This document shows, in pieces, positions 11,317 to 22,302 of a DNA stretch of 64,000 bases. Below the pieces are notes generated by a model. That model saw nothing but the letters and a program-made list of their open reading frames with translations, had not been told where the DNA came from and searched no databases. The stretch covers positions 310,001-374,000 of the forward strand of contig NZ_BQHY01000001.1 in the NCBI RefSeq assembly GCF_021602155.1. Direction: 5' to 3'. Within the stretch, counting starts at the first letter, position 1, and each line of letters starts with the position of its first letter. Origin of the DNA: Pseudomonas parakoreensis. GTDB lineage: Bacteria; Pseudomonadota; Gammaproteobacteria; Pseudomonadales; Pseudomonadaceae. The translations under genes were made by a program, and so were the position numbers.

Positions 11317-12417
11317 TTAACCTTTAAGCTGAGCCAGAGCGCGGTAATCCGCTCCCAGCGTGGCCTGTAGAACCTCTTTCGGATAATCGGCGGTCACCAC
11401 CGCTTCGCCCATCCGGCGCAGCAGCACCAGGCGCAGACGACCGTCGATCACTTTTTTATCAATTGCCATGTGTTCGAGAAAATCGGCTTCGGTCATTTCT
11501 TCCGGCGGGATCACCGGCAGACCGGCACGCTGGAACAGACGAATGCCGCGATCACGTTCCTGTTCGCTGATCCAGCCCAGGCGCGCGGACATGTCCAGCG
11601 CCATCACGGTGCCAGCGGCGACCGCCTCACCATGCAACCAGACACCATAGCCCATGTGGGTCTCGATGGCGTGGCCGAAGGTGTGGCCGAGGTTGAGCGT
11701 GGCACGCACGCCGGTTTCCTTCTCATCGGCACCGACCACCGCAGCCTTGGCCGCGCAGGAACGCTCGATGGCGTAGGTCAGGGCCTTCTGATCCAGTGCG
11801 CGCAGGGCGTCGATGTTTTCTTCAAGCCAGCTCAGGAACGACTCGTCGCAGATCAGCCCGTACTTGATGACTTCGGCCAGACCGGCCGACAGCTCACGCG
11901 CCGGCAGGGTTTTCAGCGATGCGGTATCGATCAGCACGACGTTCGGCTGATAGAACGCGCCAACCATGTTCTTGCCCAACGGATGGTTGATACCGGTCTT
12001 GCCACCCACCGACGAATCGACCTGGGACAGCAGTGTGGTAGGAATCTGGATGAAATCGACGCCGCGCTGGTAGCAGGCGGCGGCAAAACCGGCCATGTCA
12101 CCGATGACCCCGCCGCCGAGGGCGATGATCGTGGTGCGGCGGTCATGACGGGCGGTCAACAGGCCGTCGAAGATCAGTTGCAGGGTTTCCCAGTTCTTGA
12201 AGGCTTCGCCGTCAGGCAACACCACGGAAATCACCGAGAACGGTGCAAGACTGCGGGTCAGACGTTCGAGATAGAGCGGCGCAACGGTCTCGTTGGAGAT
12301 GATTGCCACCTGCCGCCCGTGGATATGCGGCGCCAGCAACTCGGGCTGATCCAACAAACCTTCGCCAATATGAATCGGGTAGCTGCGCTCGCCTAGATCG
12401 ACCTTGAGTGTCTGCAT
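11317..12417 (-). CDS. aroB: 3-dehydroquinate synthase
   Basis: Converts DAHP to 3-dehydroquinate, the second step of the shikimate pathway; cytosolic and dependent on NAD and a metal. The 366-residue length is normal. Visible motifs are the NAD-binding [13 protein letters not shown] near residue 100, the metal-site stretch [11 protein letters not shown] near 245 and HGEAVAAG near 263. It is followed after 10 bases by damX and preceded by aroK with a 150-bp gap in which I see no gene, so the two may be co-transcribed with a leader or have a second promoter. Confidence 0.98.
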   Translation of the reverse strand: MQTLKVDLGERSYPIHIGEGLLDQPELLAPHIHGRQVAIISNETVAPLYLERLTRSLAPFSVISVVLPDGEAFKNWETLQLIFDGLLTARHDRRTTIIALGGGVIGDMAGFAAACYQRGVDFIQIPTTLLSQVDSSVGGKTGINHPLGKNMVGAFYQPNVVLIDTASLKTLPARELSAGLAEVIKYGLICDESFLSWLEENIDALRALDQKALTYAIERSCAAKAAVVGADEKETGVRATLNLGHTFGHAIETHMGYGVWLHGEAVAAGTVMALDMSARLGWISEQERDRGIRLFQRAGLPVIPPEEMTEADFLEHMAIDKKVIDGRLRLVLLRRMGEAVVTADYPKEVLQATLGADYRALAQLKG

Positions 12418-12567
12418 GTGTCCCCACAGTGAAGATGGAAGCAGGCGTCCTGCCTTGAATTATTGGATGTCGCGACCTTTAGCGGATGTGACGCCGCTCG
12501 CACGCCATCCGCCACAACCTCGACGGCGGTGACCGGACGCCGAGGATAGCGCATTTCGGGCGGCGCT

Positions 12568-13086
12568 TTAACGGGGTGGAAGCTGTGCCAGACGGTCGAG
12601 AATATCGAGCACCACCATGCGCGGTGGCCGTTCGTCGGTTTCCACCACCAGATCGGCGATCTCCCGATAGAGCGGATCGCGGATCTCCAGCAGGTCTCGC
12701 AGGGTTTTCGCCGGATCGGCGGTGCGCAGCAAAGGTCGATTGCGATCACGCGACGTACGCCCGACCTGCTGCTCGACGGAGGCGTGCAGATACACCACCC
12801 GTCCGCCCGCGTGCAGGGCCTTGCGGTTGGCATCACGCATCACCGCGCCGCCACCGGTCGCCAGCACCACGCCGTCGAACGCGCACAGCTCGGCGATCAT
12901 CGCCTGCTCACGGTCACGAAAGCCGGGCTCGCCTTCCTTGTCGAAGATCCACGGGATATTGGCGCCCGTGCGCAGTTCAATTTCCTTGTCGGAATCTTTG
13001 AACGGCAGGCGCAGCTCTTTGGCCAGCAACCGGCCGATGGTGCTTTTTCCAGCGCCCATCGGTCCTACAAGAATCAAATTTCGCAC
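12568..13086 (-). CDS. aroK: Shikimate kinase
   Basis: Phosphorylates shikimate to shikimate 3-phosphate with ATP. 172 residues, normal size. The N-terminal P-loop is [15 protein letters not shown]; the shikimate-binding DSD-like motif (FKDSDKEIE) and the GGGAVMRD motif follow, then the LID arginines in [13 protein letters not shown]. It starts 4 bases after the pilQ stop, so it belongs to the pilMNOPQ-aroKB-damX transcript. Confidence 0.98.
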   Translation of the reverse strand: MRNLILVGPMGAGKSTIGRLLAKELRLPFKDSDKEIELRTGANIPWIFDKEGEPGFRDREQAMIAELCAFDGVVLATGGGAVMRDANRKALHAGGRVVYLHASVEQQVGRTSRDRNRPLLRTADPAKTLRDLLEIRDPLYREIADLVVETDERPPRMVVLDILDRLAQLPPR

Positions 13087-13090
13087 AGAA

Positions 13091-15163
13091 TCAACGACTC
13101 ACAGCAATCGCCTGGTTATTCATGATACGCGGAGTGAGAAATACCAGCAGCTCGGATTTTTTCTCCGAAACCACATCACGCCGGAAAAGGCGGCCAAGAT
13201 ACGGCACATCGCCAAGAAATGGCACCTTATCTACGACCTTGCTTTGAGTATTTGAGAAAACGCCCCCAATCACGATGGTCTCACCGTCGTTTACAAGCAC
13301 TTTGGCGTTGACTTCGTTCTTCTTGATCGGCGGCACATCCTGCACCTTGTTCAGGTAGTCCGGTTCGTCCTTGGTGACCTTGACCTCCATGATGATGCGG
13401 TTGTCGGGGGTGATCTGCGGCGTCACTTCCAGCGACAGCGAAGCCTCCTTGAACGACACCGACGTCGCACCGCTGGAGCTGGCTTCCTGGTACGGAATCT
13501 CGGTGCCTTTGAGGATTTTCGCGGTCTCCTTGTCGGAGGTAACCACTTTCGGCTGGGAGACGATCTCACCATTGCCGGTCTTTTCCATGGCGGTCAGCTC
13601 AAGATCGAGCAACACGTTGTCGGTGATAAAAGCGATGCCGATCCCGGATGTGTTACCGACCGTGCCCATGTCGACGAACGGCGAGTTGGTGCTGGTACTG
13701 CCCGGTGTGCCGATGGTGGTCGAGGTGCCGTTACTGACCCCGGAGGTGTTCCAGTTGCCCTTGTTCTGGATCGAACCGCCCCAGCGCACGCCCAGGCTCT
13801 TGTCGTAATCAACGTTGGCTTCGACGATCCGCGCTTCGATCATCACCTGACGCACCGGGATGTCCAGCTGCGCCACGATCCGCCGCAGTTCGTCGAGGCG
13901 ATCCTGGGTCTGGTAGGCAATGATGTTGTTGGTCCGTTCATCGACCGTGATCGAGCCGCGTTCATCGATTTTCGCTTCGGCGCTGGTGACCGACTGGAAC
14001 AGCTTGGCAATGTCCGCCGCTTTGGCGTAGTTCACTTGCAGCAGCTCGCGACGCAGCGGTGCCAACTCAGCGATCTGCTTCTGCGATTCCAGTTCCTGGC
14101 GTTCGCGGGCGGCGATTTCGTCGGCCGGCGCCACCAGCAACACGTTGCCGATCTTGCGTTTATCCAGCCCCTTGGTCTTCAGCACCAGGTCCAGCGCCTG
14201 GTCCCACGGCACGTTCTGCAGACGCAAGGTGATCCCGCCCTGCACCGTATCGCTGGCCACCAGATTGAGGTTGGTGAAATCGGCGATCAGTTGCAGCACC
14301 GAGCGCACGTCGATGTCCTGGAAATTCAGCGAAAGCTTTTCGCCGCTGTAGCTGTTGCGGTCGGCATTGCGCTTTTGCAGATCATCGACGGTCATCGGGC
14401 GAATGCTGACGGTCAGCTTGTTATCGGTCTGGTAGGTGGAATAGTCGAACGTGCCGCTGGGTTCGACGGTGATGACCGCACGATCGCCAGTGGCGGCGGC
14501 ATTGACGAACTGCACCGGGGTGGCGAAGTCCTTGACGTCGAGGCGTACCCGCAGCCTGTCGGGCAACTGGGTGCGGGCAAAGCTGAGAATGATCTTGCCG
14601 TCATGCTCCTGGATGTCGGGGGCGATGGTCGGGTCGGAAAGGTCGATGACCACATTCCCCTCCCCTGCAGTACCGCGCTGGAAATCGACGCCACGAATGG
14701 TTTTGGCGGCAGGGGTGTAAGCCTTCGCCGGAGCCGCAACCGGTCGCGGCGCAGCAGCGGCAGGCCTTGGCGCAGCAGGCTTGGCACCCTGCCCGACCAC
14801 CACGAACAGATTGTTGCCCTCGACCCGTGAGGTATACGGCGTCAGTTGCGTCAGATTGATGATCAGACGCGTACGGTCGCTGGCTTCGACCACTGTCGCA
14901 CTGCGGGCGTTGCCGCTGCCCAGATCGCGGGTCTTGTTCGTCAGTTGGCTGGCGACACCCGGCAGATCCAGGGCGATTCGCGCCGGCGATTCGGTGGTGT
15001 AGCCCTTGGGTTGCGGTGGCGGGCCGTCAAACGCCAGCTTCAACTCGATACGGTCACCCGGTAACGCCGCAACATCCAGCGCCTGGAGACTGGCCGCCTG
15101 AACCATCGGTGAAAGCAGCGCTATCCATAGCGAAAAACCGAGGGTGGAGAAAATCCTGTTCAT
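13091..15163 (-). CDS. pilQ: Type IV pilus secretin
   Basis: Outer-membrane secretin through which the type IV pilus passes. 690 residues, with a signal peptide ([14 protein letters not shown]). Two AMIN domains bind peptidoglycan (about 30-125 and 150-260), followed by secretin/TonB short N-terminal and N-domains ([19 protein letters not shown] and the following stretch). The C-terminal secretin beta-domain has [14 protein letters not shown] near the end. A Ser/Thr/Gly-rich loop around residues 475-500 is the variable part seen in many PilQ proteins. Last of the five pil genes; 13 bases after pilP. Confidence 0.97.
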   Translation of the reverse strand: MNRIFSTLGFSLWIALLSPMVQAASLQALDVAALPGDRIELKLAFDGPPPQPKGYTTESPARIALDLPGVASQLTNKTRDLGSGNARSATVVEASDRTRLIINLTQLTPYTSRVEGNNLFVVVGQGAKPAAPRPAAAAPRPVAAPAKAYTPAAKTIRGVDFQRGTAGEGNVVIDLSDPTIAPDIQEHDGKIILSFARTQLPDRLRVRLDVKDFATPVQFVNAAATGDRAVITVEPSGTFDYSTYQTDNKLTVSIRPMTVDDLQKRNADRNSYSGEKLSLNFQDIDVRSVLQLIADFTNLNLVASDTVQGGITLRLQNVPWDQALDLVLKTKGLDKRKIGNVLLVAPADEIAARERQELESQKQIAELAPLRRELLQVNYAKAADIAKLFQSVTSAEAKIDERGSITVDERTNNIIAYQTQDRLDELRRIVAQLDIPVRQVMIEARIVEANVDYDKSLGVRWGGSIQNKGNWNTSGVSNGTSTTIGTPGSTSTNSPFVDMGTVGNTSGIGIAFITDNVLLDLELTAMEKTGNGEIVSQPKVVTSDKETAKILKGTEIPYQEASSSGATSVSFKEASLSLEVTPQITPDNRIIMEVKVTKDEPDYLNKVQDVPPIKKNEVNAKVLVNDGETIVIGGVFSNTQSKVVDKVPFLGDVPYLGRLFRRDVVSEKKSELLVFLTPRIMNNQAIAVSR

Positions 15164-15176
15164 TGTTCGACTTCCA

Positions 15177-15704
15177 CTATGAGTGCTCTTTCAAAGGAAT
15201 GGTGCGCGGACGTTCCAGCCAGGCGCCTTCGCCGTCGGGCACGATCTCGACCACATCGACCTGAGTGGCGCTGATAGCGACAATGCGCCCATCGTTGCGC
15301 CCCAGGTAGTCGCCGACTTTCAACCGATGCACACCGCCCGCCCCACGCAGCAACGCAAAGGAGCCGGAAGCATTGGAGATCGTGCCGACCATTTCAAACT
15401 GCTCGATGTTGAAGCCTTCGAGGTATTGCTTGACCCGGTTGGGGTCGGGTTTGACGTTACGCGAGCCGCGCTGGTGCCCGGCCAGATCGACTCGCACCTG
15501 ACGCGAGAACGGGCTGCGCAGGTTGGCCGCGCTGTAGGTGAACGTGGGATAGGAATGAAACGTCGGCGTCGGCTCGATCCGGCCGGCCGGCCGCAGACGT
15601 ACTTCGTTCATGTAAGCGTCGAGGTCACTGAACTCGTCACTGCTGCCGCAACCACTGAGGCCGAACAACAGCACTGACAGGGCGAAAAAACGAATCGGGG
15701 TCAT
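15177..15704 (-). CDS. pilP: Type IV pilus assembly lipoprotein PilP
   Basis: Lipoprotein of the inner-membrane alignment complex that links PilNO to the PilQ secretin. 175 residues. The N-terminus MTPIRFFALSVLLFGLSGCG carries a lipobox (LSGC). The disordered N-terminal half is followed by the HR-domain beta-fold (FEMVGTISNASGSFALLRG to the end). I chose the ATG at 15704 because it overlaps the pilO stop by 4 bases (ATGA) and begins the lipoprotein signal; the longer open frame upstream is the pilO region in another frame. Confidence 0.95.
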   Translation of the reverse strand: MTPIRFFALSVLLFGLSGCGSSDEFSDLDAYMNEVRLRPAGRIEPTPTFHSYPTFTYSAANLRSPFSRQVRVDLAGHQRGSRNVKPDPNRVKQYLEGFNIEQFEMVGTISNASGSFALLRGAGGVHRLKVGDYLGRNDGRIVAISATQVDVVEIVPDGEGAWLERPRTIPLKEHS

Positions 15705-16324
15705 TTGTCCAACCCCTTGTCGTTGTAGCGGTATGTCTTGGCGAGGATGTTCATACGCAGCTTCGTCCCGCCGTCGGGGCTGGCAGGTGCCAGTTCGAAA
15801 TCGTGCAAGGTGACGATCCGTGGCAACCCGGCAACCCCACTGACGAACGTCGCAAGGTCGTGGTAAGCCCCGGTGACGGTGATCTGGATCGGCAACTCGA
15901 TGTAGAACGGCTGAGTCACTTCCGGCAGCAGTTTGATCTCTTCGAATTCGAGACCGCTGCCCAGCCCGGTGCGGGTGATGTCTTCGAGTAATCCCGGGAC
16001 TTCGGTGTCGCTGGGCAACTGCCGCAGGAGCACGCCAAAAGTGTTTTCCATCTCCTTCATCTGCTGGGTGTACAACTCCAGGTTGGCGGCCATGCGCGCC
16101 TTGCTGGCGAATTGCTCTTTCAAGGTGTCTTCTTCCTGACGCCTGGCTTCCAGCTGGTTTTCCATGTCGCTGATGAAAAAGTTGTAGCCAAGCGCCAGCA
16201 CCAGCACCGCCAGGAACACTCCCGCGATGCTTTTCACCGCGGCCGGCCAGGAGCCGATATTGCTGGTGTCCAGATCGTTGAAGTCGATATTGCGCAGACT
16301 TTGCAGCCATTCGGACGGTTTCAT
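15701..16324 (-). CDS. pilO: Type IV pilus inner-membrane protein PilO
   Basis: Bitopic inner-membrane protein that dimerises with PilN to form the alignment complex. 207 residues with a short cytosolic N-terminus, one membrane segment (AGVFLAVLVLALGYNFFI) near residues 35-52, a coiled coil (ENQLEARRQEEDTLKEQF) and a ferredoxin-like periplasmic core. It overlaps pilN and pilP by 4 bases each, showing translational coupling. Confidence 0.96.
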   Translation of the reverse strand: MKPSEWLQSLRNIDFNDLDTSNIGSWPAAVKSIAGVFLAVLVLALGYNFFISDMENQLEARRQEEDTLKEQFASKARMAANLELYTQQMKEMENTFGVLLRQLPSDTEVPGLLEDITRTGLGSGLEFEEIKLLPEVTQPFYIELPIQITVTGAYHDLATFVSGVAGLPRIVTLHDFELAPASPDGGTKLRMNILAKTYRYNDKGLDK

Positions 16325-16886
16325 TTGTCGCCCTCCGTCACAGCCGGCTGGGTCTGACGAACGGTCAGCTGAAAGACGTTGGCCTGGTCCACCTGACCGG
16401 CAGTCGTCGCTTTCACTTCATTGAGACTCGGCGCGTCGAACCAGTCGGAGGCGTCCAGATTGCGCATCAGCTCCGAAACGCGATTGTTCGACTCCGCCGC
16501 GCCGCTGATCGACAGCGTCTTGCCGGCCAGTTTCACGCTGGTGAAATACACCCCGTCCGGCAGCGTGCGCGCCAGTTGGTCGAAGATCCGCCCGCTGATC
16601 TGCCGGTTGCCCTGCAAGTCCTGGATGATGCGCATGCGCTCGACCAGTTGCTGGCGCCGTGCCTTGAGTTCGCTGATCTGCTTGATTCGTTCGTCGACCA
16701 CGGCAATCTGTTTGCCGATGTAGGCATTGCGTGCGGCCTGCCGCTCGATGGCGGTACTGAAGACCTGATCGGCGATAAATACCGCGCCCACCGAGCCGAC
16801 GAAGACCCCGATGAGAATCAGCAGGAAGCGCTTGCGCCGCTCTTCGCGGCGCTCTTCACGCCAGGGGAGAAGGTTGATCCGCGCCA

Positions 16887-16887
<1 letters not shown>
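16321..16887 (-). CDS. pilN: Type IV pilus inner-membrane protein PilN
   Basis: Partner of PilO. The cytosolic N-terminal tail ARINLLPWREERR is the conserved PilM-binding motif. A membrane segment (FLLILIGVFVGSVGAVFIA) follows near residues 21-39, then a coiled coil and a ferredoxin-like periplasmic domain. 188 residues, normal. The stop overlaps the pilO start by 4 bases, and its start abuts the pilM stop with a 1-base overlap. Confidence 0.96.
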
Positions 16888-17978
<1,091 letters not shown>

Positions 17979-18059
17979 TTACGGACTCTGTAATACGCAT
18001 TGCGTTCCTTCACCCCGCCTTGACAGAAGCGCAAATGACGCCCCCAGCAGAAAAGTGCT

Positions 18060-18065
18060 TATAAT
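18060..18065 (+). promoter_or_regulatory. Candidate -10 element of ponA
   Basis: A perfect TATAAT lies about 100 bases before the ponA start in the 216-bp divergent pilM/ponA gap. The -35 is poor (TGACG near 18037), so support is modest. Confidence 0.35.
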
Positions 18066-18167
18066 GCCCAGCGTTTTTTTCCGCTTTTTACTGCCGGCCC
18101 AGGCTGTTCCGTGTGTTACCGGAACCCTGTCGCCACATTCATTCTTTGCCCTGGATGCCCAAAAGCC

Positions 18168-20615
18168 TTGATTCGTCTGCTGAAATTTTTCGGTTGGTCC
18201 ATCGTCGCCGTTTTCTGCGGACTGCTTTTAGGTCTCAGCGGCGCGTTTCTTTACCTTAGTCCGGGTTTGCCGTCTGTGGAGGCGCTGAGAAGCATTCAGT
18301 TGCAGATTCCGCTGCGGGTCTACAGCAGCGACAACAAGTTGATCGCAGAATTTGGCGAAATGCGCCGCACTCCGATCCGTTTCGCCGACATTCCGCCCAA
18401 TTTCATAAATGCATTACTAAGTGCTGAAGACGACAATTTCGCCAACCACTATGGCGTCGATCCGAGCAGCCTGATGCGGGCCGCGACCCAACTGGTCAAA
18501 AGCGGGCACATCCAGTCCGGCGGCAGCACCATCACCATGCAGGTGGCGAAGAACTTCTTCCTGACCAGCGAACGCAGCTTCTCGCGCAAAACCACCGAGA
18601 TTCTCCTGGCCCTGCAGATCGAACGGCAGTTGACCAAGGACGAGATCCTTGAGCTGTACGTAAACAAGATTTATCTGGGTAACCGCGCCTATGGCATCGA
18701 GGCGGCGGCTCAGGTGTATTACGGCAAGTCGATCCGCGACGTCAGCCTGGCGCAGATGGCAATGATCGCCGGCCTGCCAAAAGCCCCGTCGCGCTTCAAC
18801 CCGCTGGCCAACCCGGCGCGCAGCAAGGAACGCCGCGACTGGATCCTCGGCCGCATGTACAAGCTTGGAAAAATTTCCGAAGCCGACTACACCGCCGCGA
18901 TCAACGAGCCGCTGAACGCCAGCTATCACGTACCGACCCCGGAAGTGAACGCACCGTACATCGCCGAGATGGCCCGTGCGGAAATGGTCGGCCGCTATGG
19001 CAGCGACGCCTATACAGAAGGTTTCCGCGTCACCACCACCGTGCCGAGCAACCTGCAGGAAATGGCCAACACCGCGTTGCACGAAGGCCTGATGACCTAC
19101 GACCAGCGTCACGGCTACCGTGGCCCCGAGTCGCGCCTGCCGGGCAAGACTCACGAAGCGTGGGCCACCGAACTGACCAAGCAGCGCACCATCAGCAGCC
19201 TGGAGCCGGCCATCGTCACCCAGGTCGACAAGAATGGCTTGCAGGTGCTGACCCGTACCGGCGAAGAGCACGTCGCCTGGGACACCATGAAATGGGCGCG
19301 CCCGTTCCTCAATACCAACAGCATGGGCGCCGCACCGCGTCAGCCGTCGGACGTGGCGCAGGTCGGCGACCTGATTCGCGTGCAGCGTCAGCCGAACAAT
19401 TCGCTGAAGTTCAGCCAGATCCCGCAGGCGCAAGGCGCGCTGGTGTCGCTGGATCCACAGAACGGCGCGATTCGCTCGCTGGTCGGTGGTTTCGCCTTCG
19501 AACAGAGCAACTACAACCGCGCCCTGCAGGCCAAGCGTCAGCCGGGTTCGAGCTTCAAGCCGTTCGTCTACAGCGCTGCGCTGGACAGCGGTTACACCGC
19601 CGCGACCCTGGTCAACGACGCCCCGATCGTGTTCGTCGACGAGTACCTGGACAAAGTCTGGCGGCCGAAGAACGACACCAACACCTTCCTCGGCCCGATC
19701 CGCTTGCGCGAGGCGCTGTACAAGTCGCGTAACCTGGTGTCGATCCGTTTGTTGCAGGCGATGGGTGTCGGCAAGACCATCGACTACATCACCCGCTTCG
19801 GTTTCAACAAGCAGGACCTGCCGCCGAACCTGTCGCTGGCGCTGGGCACCGCGACCCTGACCCCGATGGAGATCGCTACCGGCTGGAGCACTTTCGCCAA
19901 CGGCGGCTACAAAATCACCCCGTACATCATCGACAAGATCGAAAGCCGCAACGGCGACACGCTGTTCGTCGCCAACCCGCCGACCGTGCCACAGGGCGGC
20001 TCGGCGACCGATGGCATCGCCGCGCCGACGCCTCAGCCGATTACTGTCAACGCCGCCGCGGCTCCGGGTGAAGCCCCGGGCGCTGCGACTGCGCCACAAA
20101 CGCCTGCGGTGGCTGAGCGAATTGTCGATGGCCGCACCACGTACATCCTCAACAGCATGCTGCAGGACGTGATCAAGCTCGGCACCGGCCGCCGCGCGCT
20201 GGCCATGGGTCGCAGCGACATCGCGGGCAAGACCGGTACCACCAACGAATCGAAGGATGCATGGTTCTCCGGTTACAACGCCGATTACGTGACCACCGTG
20301 TGGACCGGTTTTGACCAGCCGGAGAGCCTCGGTCGCCGCGAGTTCGGTGGCACCGTGGCGCTGCCGATCTGGATGAACTATATGTCGGCCGCGCTCAAGG
20401 ACAAGCCGCCGCATGTGCAGCCTGAGCCGGAAGGCATCCTCAGCCTACGAGTGGATCCGGTCAGCGGCCGTGCCGCCACCCCGAGCACACCGGGTGCCTA
20501 CTTCGAGCTGTTCAAGGCCGAAGACACGCCGCCTTCGGTGAATGAACTGGGCAACGGTGCCGTACCGGGCAGCCCGCTGCCAGCGGATGAACAGGCGCCG
20601 ATCGATCTGTTCTGA
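18168..20615 (+). CDS. ponA: Penicillin-binding protein 1A (class A PBP)
   Basis: Bifunctional peptidoglycan synthase anchored in the inner membrane. The N-terminal membrane segment (IVAVFCGLLLGLSGAFLYL) is followed by a GT51 glycosyltransferase with catalytic EDDNFANHYGVD near residue 80 and the QVAKNFFL motif. An OB-like insertion follows, then the transpeptidase with SSFK (PGSSFKPFVY, nucleophile Ser), a later SRN-type motif (KSRNLVS) and KTGTTN. I chose TTG at 18168 (815 residues), which yields MIRLLKFF as in related proteins; 19 upstream codons look non-coding. The ribosome site is weak, so the start is uncertain. Confidence 0.95.
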   Translation: MIRLLKFFGWSIVAVFCGLLLGLSGAFLYLSPGLPSVEALRSIQLQIPLRVYSSDNKLIAEFGEMRRTPIRFADIPPNFINALLSAEDDNFANHYGVDPSSLMRAATQLVKSGHIQSGGSTITMQVAKNFFLTSERSFSRKTTEILLALQIERQLTKDEILELYVNKIYLGNRAYGIEAAAQVYYGKSIRDVSLAQMAMIAGLPKAPSRFNPLANPARSKERRDWILGRMYKLGKISEADYTAAINEPLNASYHVPTPEVNAPYIAEMARAEMVGRYGSDAYTEGFRVTTTVPSNLQEMANTALHEGLMTYDQRHGYRGPESRLPGKTHEAWATELTKQRTISSLEPAIVTQVDKNGLQVLTRTGEEHVAWDTMKWARPFLNTNSMGAAPRQPSDVAQVGDLIRVQRQPNNSLKFSQIPQAQGALVSLDPQNGAIRSLVGGFAFEQSNYNRALQAKRQPGSSFKPFVYSAALDSGYTAATLVNDAPIVFVDEYLDKVWRPKNDTNTFLGPIRLREALYKSRNLVSIRLLQAMGVGKTIDYITRFGFNKQDLPPNLSLALGTATLTPMEIATGWSTFANGGYKITPYIIDKIESRNGDTLFVANPPTVPQGGSATDGIAAPTPQPITVNAAAAPGEAPGAATAPQTPAVAERIVDGRTTYILNSMLQDVIKLGTGRRALAMGRSDIAGKTGTTNESKDAWFSGYNADYVTTVWTGFDQPESLGRREFGGTVALPIWMNYMSAALKDKPPHVQPEPEGILSLRVDPVSGRAATPSTPGAYFELFKAEDTPPSVNELGNGAVPGSPLPADEQAPIDLF

Positions 20616-20627
20616 TCCAGCCCAAGC

Positions 20628-20665
20628 AAAAAGCCCCGCCTTCGTGAGAAGCGCGGGGCTTTTTT
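20628..20665 (+). terminator. Intrinsic terminator of ponA
   Basis: The AAGCCCCGC/GCGGGGCTT stem is followed by a run of T's, 12 bases after the ponA stop. Confidence 0.88.
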
Positions 20666-20678
20666 GTGCTTAAAAGCA

Positions 20679-20790
20679 AGATCAAAAGATCGCAGCCTGC
20701 GGCAGCTCCTACAGAATCGGCGCCGATCCGCGAAATCGGCCGCCACCAAGGCCAACTGTAGGAGCTGCCGCAGGCTGCGATCTTTTGATC
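20679..20790. repeat. REP-type inverted pair, class A (copy 2)
   Basis: Same class A arms with a spacer of about 44 bases that itself holds a CGCCGAT/AATCGGC mini-palindrome. It lies between the convergent ponA and maeB terminators. Confidence 0.92.
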
Positions 20791-20795
20791 TGCCA

Positions 20796-20831
20796 AACAA
20801 AAAGCCCCGACTCTCACAAGCCGGGGCTTTC
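20796..20831 (-). terminator. Intrinsic terminator of maeB
   Basis: The AAAGCCCCG/CGGGGCTTT stem is followed on the minus strand by a T-rich tail. It ends 20 bases downstream of the maeB stop. Confidence 0.82.
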
Positions 20832-20850
20832 GTTGAAGCGCTACAACGGC

Positions 20851-22119
20851 TTAGCCGTTGAACACGTCATCCACGCTTTTCAGCGGGTAGTTCTTCGGAT
20901 ACGGCAGGGTGGCCACACCGGTCTCGATCGCGGCTTTGGCCACAGCGTCGGAGATCAGGGTGATCAGGCGCTTGTCCATTGGCTTCGGAATGATGTACTC
21001 ACGGCCGAATTCCAGCGGCGCACCACCGTAGGCGTCGCACACGTCCTGTGGCACTGGCAGTTTGGCCAGTTCGCGCAGGGCGTTGGCCGCAGCCACTTTC
21101 ATTTCTTCGTTGATGCGCTTGGCGCGAACGTCCAGGGCACCACGGAAGATGAACGGGAAGCCCAGTACGTTGTTGACCTGGTTCGGGTAGTCGGAACGAC
21201 CGGTGGCCATGATCACGTCGCTGCGGGTGGCGTGCGCCAGTTCCGGGGAGATTTCCGGATCCGGGTTCGAGCAGGCAAAGACAATCGGGTTGGCTGCCAT
21301 CGACAGCAGGCCTTCAGCGCTCAGCAGGTTCGGACCGGACAGACCGACGAACACGTCAGCGCCTTGCAGAGCGTCAGCCAGGCTGCGCTTGTCGGTGGCG
21401 TGAGCGAATACCGCTTTGTACTGGTTCAGGTCGTCACGGCCGGAGTGGATCACACCGGTACGGTCAACCATGAAGATGTTTTCGATTTTTGCGCCCATGC
21501 TCACCAGCAACTTCATGCAGGAGATGGCCGCAGCGCCAGCGCCGAGGCAGACGATCTTGGCTTCCGGCAGGGTTTTGCCGGCGATTTCCAGGGCGTTGAT
21601 CATGCCGGCAGCGGTCACGATCGCGGTGCCATGCTGGTCATCGTGGAATACCGGAATGTCGCACTGCTCGATCAGAGCGCGCTCGATCTCAAAGCACTCA
21701 GGCGCCTTGATGTCTTCCAGGTTGATGCCACCGAAGGTGATGGAGATGCGTTTTACGGTGTCGATGAAGGCCTGCGGGCTTTCGGAGTCGACTTCGATGT
21801 CGAACACGTCGATGCCGGCGAAGCGCTTGAACAGTACGCCTTTACCTTCCATTACCGGCTTGGAAGCCAGTGGGCCGAGGTTACCCAGACCCAGAATCGC
21901 GGTGCCATCGGAAATGACTGCAACCAGGTTGCCCTTGCCGGTGTATTTGTAGGCCAGTTCAGGATCGCGGGCGATCTCGCGCACTGGTTCAGCTACGCCG
22001 GGGCTGTAGGCCAGCGACAGGTCGCGGGCGGTAGCAGTGGCCTTGGTGAGCTCGACACTCAGCTTCCCTGGACGAGGATTGGCATGATATTCGAGAGCGG
22101 CAGTTTTCAGATCAGACAT
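20851..22119 (-). CDS. maeB: Malic enzyme (NADP-type, short form)
   Basis: Oxidatively decarboxylates malate to pyruvate. 422 residues from ATG at 22119 (MSDLKTAALEYHA); the 40 codons upstream look non-coding. The malic N-domain has YSPGVAEP and the catalytic Lys region; the metal site is in FHDDQHGTA near 170. The NAD(P) Rossmann motif is VCLGAGAAAISCM. It is much shorter than E. coli MaeB because the C-terminal phosphotransacetylase-like domain is absent, as is usual in Pseudomonas. Transcribed away from the nuclease gene, with its own leader of about 180 bases. Confidence 0.95.
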   Translation of the reverse strand: MSDLKTAALEYHANPRPGKLSVELTKATATARDLSLAYSPGVAEPVREIARDPELAYKYTGKGNLVAVISDGTAILGLGNLGPLASKPVMEGKGVLFKRFAGIDVFDIEVDSESPQAFIDTVKRISITFGGINLEDIKAPECFEIERALIEQCDIPVFHDDQHGTAIVTAAGMINALEIAGKTLPEAKIVCLGAGAAAISCMKLLVSMGAKIENIFMVDRTGVIHSGRDDLNQYKAVFAHATDKRSLADALQGADVFVGLSGPNLLSAEGLLSMAANPIVFACSNPDPEISPELAHATRSDVIMATGRSDYPNQVNNVLGFPFIFRGALDVRAKRINEEMKVAAANALRELAKLPVPQDVCDAYGGAPLEFGREYIIPKPMDKRLITLISDAVAKAAIETGVATLPYPKNYPLKSVDDVFNG

Positions 22120-22302
22120 TTTGGCATTCCGCTTTTTACTGTTGGACAGACTGGTCAGCGAGGATACGCGCCTCGCAAAGTCCCCACAAGACTGAGCGGT
22201 CACCCCTGTCAAGCGCCCTGTCCTACGACTTTGGGCCAAGAGCCACGGCGCACAAGGGCTAGACTGTTCACAATCGATAGAAAAAATGTCTACAATTTTT
22301 CT

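Noticed and set aside
15705-16310. A continuous open frame joining pilP to an upstream segment.
   Set aside because: The upstream part is the pilO gene in a different frame; the lipoprotein signal of PilP starts at 15704.
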